From: Streptomyces luteolus
Lineage (GTDB): Bacteria > Actinomycetota > Actinomycetes > Streptomycetales > Streptomycetaceae
Direction: 5' to 3'
NCBI RefSeq assembly: GCF_029968015.1
Contig: NZ_JASCIS010000034.1
Coordinates: forward strand, 22,144-86,143
Length of the DNA: 64,000 bases
Shown here: in pieces, positions 58,576 through 64,000 of the stretch
Position numbering within the stretch: the stretch's first letter is position 1
Layout of the letters: each line of letters begins with the position of its first letter
Made by a program: the position numbers and the translations under genes
Notes under the pieces: model-generated
Database searches by the model: none
Told to the model about the DNA's origin: nothing
Seen by the model: only the letters and a program-made list of their open reading frames with translations

Positions 58576-59657
58576 CCGGCCGGGGCGAACTTCTTGCGCC
58601 AGGCCAGCGAGACGTAGACCAGGGCGATCAGGACCGGGACCTCGATCAGCGGGCCGACCACTCCGGACAGGGCCTGGCCGCTCGTCACGCCGAAGGTGGC
58701 GATGGCGACGGCGATCGCCAGCTCGAAGTTGTTGCCTGCCGCGGTGAAGGCGAGCGTCGCGGTGCGGTCGTACGAGAGGCCGATGGCCTTGCCCAGCAGG
58801 AACGGGCCGAAGAACATGACGGCGAAGTAGACCAGGAGCGGCAGCGCGATGCGCACCACGTCGAGGGGCTGCGAGGTGATCGTCTTTCCCTGCAGGGCGA
58901 AGAGGATGACGATCGTGAAGAGCAGGCCGTAGAGGGCCCACGGGCCGATCTTGGGCAGGAACTTGGACTCGTAGCGCTCGCGGCCGAGCTTCTTCTCGCC
59001 GAGGCGGCGGGTGAGGAAGCCTGCGAGGAGCGGGATGCCCAGGAAGATGACGACGTTCAGGGCGATCTTCCACATGGAGATGTCGAGGTTCTCGCCTTCG
59101 CCGAGGCCCAGCCAGCCAGGCAGCAGGTCGAGGTAGAACCAGCCGAGGACGCCGAAGAGCAGGACCTGGAAGACCGAGTTGAGGGCGACGAGGACGGCGG
59201 CGGCCTCGCGGTCGCCGCAGGCCAGGTCGTTCCAGATGATCACCATGGCGATGCAGCGGGCCAGGCCGACGATGATCAGGCCGGTGCGGTACTCGGGGAG
59301 GTCCGGCAGGAAGATCCAGGCCAGGGCGAACATGACCGCCGGGCCGATGATCCAGTTGATGACGAGGGACGAGACCATGAGCTTGCGGTCGCCGGTGACC
59401 GCGTCGAGCTTGTCGTAACGGACCTTCGCCAGGACCGGGTACATCATGATCAGCAGGCCGATGGCGATGGGCAGCGAGATGCCGCCGATCTCGACCTTGG
59501 CCAGGACGTCGTTCAGGCCCGGGATGGCCCGGCCGAGCCCGAGGCCCACGGCCATGGCGAGCAGGATCCACACCGCCAGGAAGCGGTCGAGAGTGGAGAG
59601 CTTGGCGACGACCGAGGATTCCTCGATGGTCGTCGCGGGTGCTTCGGTGCGGGTCAC
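58572..59657 (-). CDS. acr3: Arsenite efflux permease Acr3
   Basis: 361 aa, ten helices. VGLGLGRAIPGLNDVLAKVEIGGISLPIAIGLLIMMYPVLAKVRYD, ARCIAMVIIWNDLACGDREAAAVLVALNSVFQVLLFG (with the essential Cys of ARC) and GNNFELAIAVAIATFG are Acr3 signatures. It exports As(III). Overlaps the arsR-2 stop by 4 bp: operon arsR2-acr3-arsO. Confidence 0.96.
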   Translation of the reverse strand: MTRTEAPATTIEESSVVAKLSTLDRFLAVWILLAMAVGLGLGRAIPGLNDVLAKVEIGGISLPIAIGLLIMMYPVLAKVRYDKLDAVTGDRKLMVSSLVINWIIGPAVMFALAWIFLPDLPEYRTGLIIVGLARCIAMVIIWNDLACGDREAAAVLVALNSVFQVLLFGVLGWFYLDLLPGWLGLGEGENLDISMWKIALNVVIFLGIPLLAGFLTRRLGEKKLGRERYESKFLPKIGPWALYGLLFTIVILFALQGKTITSQPLDVVRIALPLLVYFAVMFFGPFLLGKAIGLSYDRTATLAFTAAGNNFELAIAVAIATFGVTSGQALSGVVGPLIEVPVLIALVYVSLAWRKKFAPAG

Positions 59658-59968
59658 GGACAGGCTCGCTTTCGGTCTGCTTCAAGGGTCGTGCGCGCGG
59701 TGCCGGCCAGCGTGGCGAAGTGGGCCGCCAGGTCGTCCAGGACCTCGGGGTGCAGCTTGTAGTAGGTGAAGCGGCCGCACGGCTCCGTCTCCACCACGCC
59801 CGCCTCGCGCAGCACACGCAGGTGGTTGGACAGGTTCGTCTGCCGCGCGCCCGTCTCCTCCACCAGGTGACTGGTGCACAGCGTCTCGTGGGCGAGCAGG
59901 GTCACGATCTGAAGCCTGAGCGGGTCGGCCAGAACCCGGATCAGTTCAGTGTTGGCTGACGTCATCAT
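59654..59968 (-). CDS. Second ArsR-family repressor
   Basis: 104 aa (ATG 59968 or the next ATG at 59965). HTH LIRVLADPLRLQIVTLLAHETLCTSHLVEETGARQTNLSNHLRVLREAGVVE. No CVC motif; Cys31 (ETLCT), Cys64 (EPCGRF) and Cys103 near the end may form a different As(III) site, as in ArsRs with relocated cysteines. Regulates its own operon and probably the divergent arsC-trx operon. Confidence 0.92.
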   Translation of the reverse strand: MMTSANTELIRVLADPLRLQIVTLLAHETLCTSHLVEETGARQTNLSNHLRVLREAGVVETEPCGRFTYYKLHPEVLDDLAAHFATLAGTARTTLEADRKRACP

Positions 59969-59984
59969 GGACTGATACTCTCAC

Positions 59985-60027
59985 ATCAGCGGTGGCTGAC
60001 GCCACCGGGTGCTGATGTCACTTCAGC
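59985..60027. promoter_or_regulatory. Divergent arsR2/arsC control region
   Basis: TCAGC-N4-GCTGA (59986-59999) and GCTGA-N7-TCAGC (60011-60027) are two opposed dyads between the divergent starts. Likely ArsR-2 operators; motif differs from the TCGA type of the other ArsR. Confidence 0.55.
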
Positions 60028-60058
60028 GTGATGCCGTCGCGAGACAAGAGAGACCCCG

Positions 60059-60472
60059 ATGTCCGAGAAGCCCTCCGTACTGTTCGTGTGTGTCCACAAC
60101 GCAGGCCGCTCCCAGATGGCCGCCGCGTGGCTGACCCACCTGGCGGGCGACCGGGTCGAGGTCCGCTCGGCCGGCTCCAACCCCGGCAAGGAAGTGAACC
60201 CGGCCGCCGTCGAAGCGATGCGCGAGGTCGGCATCGACATCTCCGCCGAGGCCCCGAAGATGCTGACCGTGGACGCGGTCAAGGAGTCCGACGTCTGCAT
60301 CACCATGGGCTGCGGCGACACCTGCCCCGTCTTCCCCGGCAAGCGCTACCTCGACTGGCAGCTGGAGGACCCGGCCGGTCAGGGCGTAGACGCCGTACGA
60401 CCGATCCGTGACGAGATCAAGGGCCTCGTGGAGGGCCTGATCGCCGAGATTGCCCCGGAGGCTGCGAAGTGA
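60059..60472 (+). CDS. arsC: Arsenate reductase, LMW-phosphatase type
   Basis: 137 aa. P-loop CVHNAGRS (Cys11, Arg17) binds arsenate. Cys85 and Cys89 (MGCGDTCPVFPG) form the relay disulfide of thioredoxin-linked ArsC. DWQLEDPAGQ carries the general acid Asp. Reduces As(V) to As(III) for Acr3. trxB and trxA follow, consistent with thioredoxin as electron donor. Confidence 0.96.
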   Translation: MSEKPSVLFVCVHNAGRSQMAAAWLTHLAGDRVEVRSAGSNPGKEVNPAAVEAMREVGIDISAEAPKMLTVDAVKESDVCITMGCGDTCPVFPGKRYLDWQLEDPAGQGVDAVRPIRDEIKGLVEGLIAEIAPEAAK

Positions 60473-61452
60473 GCGAGCTGCAGGAACAGCAGGACGCGCA
60501 GGCACAGCAGGACGTACGGAACGTCATCGTCGTCGGCTCCGGGCCCGCCGGATACACCGCCGCCCTCTACACCGCGCGCGCCTCCCTGAAGCCGCTGGTC
60601 TTCGAGGGTGCCGTCACCGCGGGCGGCGCGCTCGTGCAGACCACCGAGGTCGAGAACTTCCCCGGCTTCCAGGACGGCGTCATGGGCCCCGAGCTCATGG
60701 ACAACATGCGCGCCCAGGCCGAGAAGTTCGGCGCCGAGCTGATCCCCGACGACATCGTCTCCGTGGACCTGACCGGCGACATCAAGACCGTCACCGACAC
60801 CGCCGGCACCGTGCACCGCGCCAGGTCCGTGATCGTCGCGACGGGTTCCCAGCACCGCAAGCTGCACCTCGACCACGAGGACGAGCTGTCCGGACGCGGC
60901 GTCTCGTACTGCGCGACCTGCGACGGCTTCTTCTTCCGCGAGCACGACATCGCCGTCATCGGCGGCGGCGACACCGCAATGGAAGAGGCGACCTTCCTCT
61001 CCCGCTTCGCCAAGTCCGTGACGATCGTGCACCGCCGCGACAGCCTGCGCGCCTCCAAGGCCATGCAGGACCGCGCCTTCGCCGACCCGAAGATCAAGTT
61101 CGCCTGGGACAGCGAGGTCGCCGAGATCCACGAGAAGGACGGCAAGCTCGGAGGGCTGACGCTGCGCAGCACGACGACCGGCGACCTCACCGACCTCCCC
61201 GTCACCGGGCTGTTCGTCGCCATCGGACACGACCCGCGCACCGAACTCGTCAAGGGCCAGCTGGACCTGGACGACGACGGCTACCTGAAGGTGGCCTCGC
61301 CCTCCACCCGTACGAACATCCCCGGCGTCTTCGCGGCGGGCGACGTCGTCGACCACACCTACCGCCAGGCCATCACCGCCGCCGGCACCGGCTGCGCCGC
61401 CGCCCTGGACGCCGAGCGCTACCTCGCGGCCCTCGCCGACAACGACAACTAG
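60469..61452 (+). CDS. trxB: Thioredoxin reductase (ArsT)
   Basis: 327 aa from GTG 60469, overlapping arsC by 4 bp. FAD motif VIVVGSGPAGYTAALYTARA, redox centre CATC near residues 148-151 (SYCATCDGFF), NADPH motif VIGGGDTAMEEA. Supplies reduced thioredoxin to ArsC; named ArsT in a Streptomyces plasmid ars cluster. Confidence 0.96.
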   Translation: MSELQEQQDAQAQQDVRNVIVVGSGPAGYTAALYTARASLKPLVFEGAVTAGGALVQTTEVENFPGFQDGVMGPELMDNMRAQAEKFGAELIPDDIVSVDLTGDIKTVTDTAGTVHRARSVIVATGSQHRKLHLDHEDELSGRGVSYCATCDGFFFREHDIAVIGGGDTAMEEATFLSRFAKSVTIVHRRDSLRASKAMQDRAFADPKIKFAWDSEVAEIHEKDGKLGGLTLRSTTTGDLTDLPVTGLFVAIGHDPRTELVKGQLDLDDDGYLKVASPSTRTNIPGVFAAGDVVDHTYRQAITAAGTGCAAALDAERYLAALADNDN

Positions 61453-61463
61453 GAGGAGTCGCC

Positions 61464-61790
61464 ATGGCCCTCAAGAACACCACCGACGCCTCCTTCGAGG
61501 CCGACGTCCTCACGAGCGGCAAGCCCGTGCTCGTCGACTTCTGGGCCGCCTGGTGCGGGCCGTGCCGCCAGATCGCGCCATCCCTGGAAGCGATCGCGGC
61601 GGAGTACGGCGACAAGATCGAGGTCGTCAAGCTCAACATCGACGAGAACCCCGAGACAGCGGCCAAGTACGGCGTCATGTCCATCCCGACGATGAACGTC
61701 TACGTCGGTGGCGAGGTCGCCAAGACCCTCGTCGGCGCCAAACCGAAGGCCGCGATCGTCCGCGACCTCGAAGAGTTCATCGCCGAGTGA
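61464..61790 (+). CDS. trxA: Thioredoxin
   Basis: 108 aa; ATG 61464 with AGGAGGAG. Active site WCGPC (30-34) in VLVDFWAAWCGPCRQIAPSLE, cis-Pro in SIPTMNVY. Third gene of arsC-trxB-trxA and very likely the dedicated donor for ArsC. Confidence 0.97.
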   Translation: MALKNTTDASFEADVLTSGKPVLVDFWAAWCGPCRQIAPSLEAIAAEYGDKIEVVKLNIDENPETAAKYGVMSIPTMNVYVGGEVAKTLVGAKPKAAIVRDLEEFIAE

Positions 61791-61797
61791 CGAACTG

Positions 61798-61847
61798 CGA
61801 AGACGGACGGAGGCGATGGCCGGAACATCTGCTTCCGTCCGCCTTCG
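61798..61847 (+). terminator. Terminator after the arsC operon
   Basis: Arms CGAAGACGGACGGAGG and CTTCCGTCCGCCTTCG pair along nearly their whole length around a loop of about 18 nt. Confidence 0.65.
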
Positions 61848-62130
61848 ATTCCTACGCTGCGAGGGTCGAGACGACGTCCGTCCTGGGCAGCCATGTCGGC
61901 AACGCCGTGGCCCGGCAGACTACGACGCTCCCGGAACAGCGGCCTTCCAAAGAGGAGCAAGGAGCGAACCAGCAGCAGCCAACCGGGCGGTGACCAGGCA
62001 GAACGCGCTGATCCGTGGTTGCAGTTCCGGTTGCATTCGCCGCCGTACAGCACCGTTCAGAAGCCCAGCCCACGTTGCCTGCACCGCAGGTCAGAACGCT
62101 CCCGCACACCGCGGAACCGGCGGACGAAGA
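61848..62130. other. Island right edge, no gene seen
   Basis: About 280 bp between the ars terminator and the right boundary repeat. No ORF with a believable start or family match on either strand; likely a remnant where an integrase or att-arm region was. Confidence 0.4.
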
Positions 62131-62265
62131 CTTGGAAAGCGTGTTGGGGGCAACCCCTCACGAGTTCGAATCTCGTATCCTCCGCCAATGCCTCACCGGG
62201 CACGAAGTCGAAGGGCCCCACCGTTCGCGGTGGGGCCCTTCGACGTGTGTGGTCTCAGTTTTGGT
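62131..62265 (+). repeat. attR: right copy of the tRNA-Ser boundary repeat
   Basis: Same 135 bp as 43030-43164 with one mismatch, including the T-arm, acceptor end, CCA and the full terminator. The 5' half of tRNA-Ser is missing, so it is not a functional tRNA. Confidence 0.93.
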
Positions 62266-62558
62266 CTCAGTTGGGCGGGGCGAACCGCCGGGGACATCCG
62301 CGGACAGGCTTCGGCCGGCCTCTGCCAATGGTCAAACCACCGAGTGATGATCGTCGACCGCGTCGAGACCAGAATCCTCCTGGGGACTGGGATGAGGCTC
62401 CGTGGCAGCGTGCGCGCCACGCCAGCCCAAGTCGGTTCCTCGACCGGCCAGCAGAGTCGGCCACAGCCTCATTGTCAGGGGGCCAAAATAGGATGCCCGG
62501 CGGAGACTCCACCGCTTCCAGACCGCCACCCGGACACGAGCAAGGACACCCCCAACTG
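62266..62558. other. Gap before hsdM, no gene seen
   Basis: About 290 bp; should contain the hsdM promoter (AAATAGGAT near 62490 is the only -10-like run). No further repeat of the tRNA type here. Confidence 0.45.
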
Positions 62559-64000
62559 ATGGCAGTGACCCAGCAGGAGATCGAGAACCGGTTGTGGGAC
62601 GCCGCCGACGAGCTGCGCGTGGCGATGCCCGAAGCGCAGTACTCCTCGGTCGTCTTCCCTCTGATGTTCTGGAAGTACCTGTCGGACACCTGGGAGCACC
62701 AGCACCAGAAGTTTCTGGCTGAGAACGAGGACCTCGGCCTCACTGATGAGGAAGCACGTGAGGTCGAGTACAGCATTTACCAGTCGTTCGACATCCCGTT
62801 CATCCACCCTGGGACCGTCCAGAAACAACGCGCCTCTTGGTCGTCCGTCCTCGACACCGTCACCCGGCCCGGCCTCGGCCAGCGGGTCCGCGCCTCCCTG
62901 CAAGCCATCGAGACGGCCAACCCTGACAAGTTCTCCCGCCTGTTCGGGTCCATGACCTGGACGTCCGAAGCGGTGCTGCCGGGGGAGGTGCTGGCGTCGG
63001 TCATGCGGGCGATGGACCGCACCCCCAAGATGCACGAAGGCAACATGTCTCACGACGTGCTCGGCGGAGCGTACGAGTACCTGCTGAAGCGCTTCTCAGA
63101 CGGTTCCGGCACCCGCGCTGGCCAGTTCTTCACCCCGCGCGAGGTCGTCGAGCTGATCATCGAACTGCTGACCCCCAAGAACAACGAGTCGGTGTACGAC
63201 CCGACCTGCGGGTCAGGTGGCATGCTCATTGCCGCCGCGAGCCTCCTGAAATCCCACGGTGGGCGGGGGTACACACTCAGCCTGAACGGGCAGGAGGCGG
63301 TAACAGACACCGCCGGTGTGGCCCGCATGAACCTGTTCATGCACAACTTGACCGAGTTCAAGGTCGAGGTTGGCGACACTCTGAGGGATCCGCGCTTCAA
63401 GAAGAAGGACGGGTCCGTCAAGCAATTCGACGTGATCGTCGCCAACCCTCCTTACAGCCTCAAGTGGAAGCCCTGGACCCGCGACCCGCGCGCTATCGGA
63501 GGGGTCGCCCCACAGTCGTCAGCCGACTGGGCATTCGTGCAGCACATGATCGCCAGCATGGACCCGAAGAAGGGTCGCGCCGGCGTCGTCCTGCCACACG
63601 GCGTCCTCTTCCGAGGCGGCCAGGAGGCAGCCATCCGCAAGCGCGTTCTCGACGACGACCTGCTCGAAGCAGTCATTGGCCTGCCCGCGAACCTCTTCTA
63701 CTCGACCGCCATCCCCACTGCGATCCTGGTGTTCCGTGCACCCGGCACCAAGGCCCCGGAGCGGCAGGGTGGCGTGCTGTTCGTCGATGCCTCCAAGCGG
63801 TTCGCCAAGGCCAAGAATCGCAACATCCTCACCGCCGTCGACATCGCCGACGTGGTGACCGCCTACAACTCGAAATTCGACGCAGAAGGCAACCCGGTGG
63901 ACTCCGACGGAGATGGCGGACTCGCGACGCGGTTTGTCCCCACAACGGAGATCGTGGCGAACGGACACGACCTCAACATGGGCCAATACATCAAGCAGGC
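62559..64000 (+). CDS. hsdM: Type I restriction-modification DNA methyltransferase HsdM, cut by window edge
   Basis: 480 codons visible from ATG 62559, open at the right edge. HsdM N-terminal domain (QQEIENRLWDAADELR...LMFWKYLSDTWEHQ) and N6-adenine methylase: TRAGQFFTPREVVELIIELL, SAM motif YDPTCGSGGMLIAA and catalytic NPPY at residues 296-299. Probably the first gene of hsdM-S-R outside the window. It lies just beyond attR and is itself accessory. Confidence 0.95.
   Translation, partial: MAVTQQEIENRLWDAADELRVAMPEAQYSSVVFPLMFWKYLSDTWEHQHQKFLAENEDLGLTDEEAREVEYSIYQSFDIPFIHPGTVQKQRASWSSVLDTVTRPGLGQRVRASLQAIETANPDKFSRLFGSMTWTSEAVLPGEVLASVMRAMDRTPKMHEGNMSHDVLGGAYEYLLKRFSDGSGTRAGQFFTPREVVELIIELLTPKNNESVYDPTCGSGGMLIAAASLLKSHGGRGYTLSLNGQEAVTDTAGVARMNLFMHNLTEFKVEVGDTLRDPRFKKKDGSVKQFDVIVANPPYSLKWKPWTRDPRAIGGVAPQSSADWAFVQHMIASMDPKKGRAGVVLPHGVLFRGGQEAAIRKRVLDDDLLEAVIGLPANLFYSTAIPTAILVFRAPGTKAPERQGGVLFVDASKRFAKAKNRNILTAVDIADVVTAYNSKFDAEGNPVDSDGDGGLATRFVPTTEIVANGHDLNMGQYIKQ

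Larger units (their letters stand above)
43087..62265. mobile_element. Genomic island at tRNA-Ser(GGA): copper/CDPS plus arsenic resistance
   Basis: About 19.1 kb bounded by 135-bp direct repeats of the tRNA-Ser 3' end. The content is accessory (metal resistance, XRE/DUF397 genes, hypothetical proteins, gene scars) and interrupts the core order after dnaX. I found no integrase, recombinase or replication gene inside, so the element is either a decayed integrative element or was mobilised by proteins coded elsewhere. An internal tRNA-Lys scar at 52043 shows it is composite. Confidence 0.85.

Noticed and set aside
62131..62218. Second tRNA-Ser gene
   Set aside because: The 5' half (acceptor strand and D-arm) is absent; only the att part remains.

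Overview
The window is high-GC actinobacterial chromosome, almost certainly Streptomyces. It carries bldC, a valine dehydrogenase, an Lsr2 paralogue, DUF3073, the SRP RNA beside dnaX, many GTG starts and 4-bp ATGA/GTGA gene overlaps. Gene order from the DEAD-box helicase through hrpA, bldC, vdh and the pur genes to dnaX matches, as I remember it, the core around SCO4067-SCO4096 of S. coelicolor.

Layout. 1-2.6 kb: end of a formylglycine-generating-enzyme-like gene, a tiny secreted protein, and an ArsR-family/MFS pair. 2.7-16.7 kb: tRNA-Lys, DEAD-box helicase, lipoprotein, metallopeptidase, metallophosphoesterase, a tRNA Glu-Asp-Phe cluster, a thiol-redox operon (DsbA-like, CcdA-like, CPVC membrane protein), hrpA, a second tRNA-Asp, a small protein and bldC. 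17-43 kb: vdh, DUF3073, and purine biosynthesis genes purM, purF, purL-purQ-purS, purC and purD, all on the minus strand. Interspersed are lsr2, an ABC transporter with a two-component system framed by two tRNA-Gly(GCC) genes, a DMFase-like protein, dnaX, SRP RNA and tRNA-Ser(GGA).

43.1-62.3 kb is a genomic island. A 135-bp direct repeat (one mismatch) made of the 3' part of tRNA-Ser plus its terminator sits at both ends. No integrase is visible inside. Its left part holds scars of lspA and an isoprenylcysteine-methyltransferase-like gene. Next comes a MerR-type regulator facing a cyclodipeptide synthase (CDPS) that is followed directly by a copper-type P1B ATPase, with an ideal MerR-type operator/promoter between regulator and CDPS. 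Then follow a minus-strand JmjC-cupin operon with several small proteins and an XRE/DUF5753-DUF397-DUF6879 cassette. At 52.04 kb the island contains a 117-bp copy of the 3' part of the 2.8-kb tRNA-Lys plus its downstream sequence, which marks a second junction. The right part is an arsenic-resistance block: TauE/SafE, MFS, three flavoproteins including ArsO, ArsR x2, Acr3, ArsC, thioredoxin reductase (ArsT) and thioredoxin. Beyond the right repeat a type I restriction methylase gene (hsdM) runs off the window, so more accessory DNA is probably stacked at the same tRNA.

The most novel point is the coupling of a CDPS to a copper-type exporter under a MerR-type metal promoter. All catalytic and subfamily residues of AlbC are present at a constant offset of +5.
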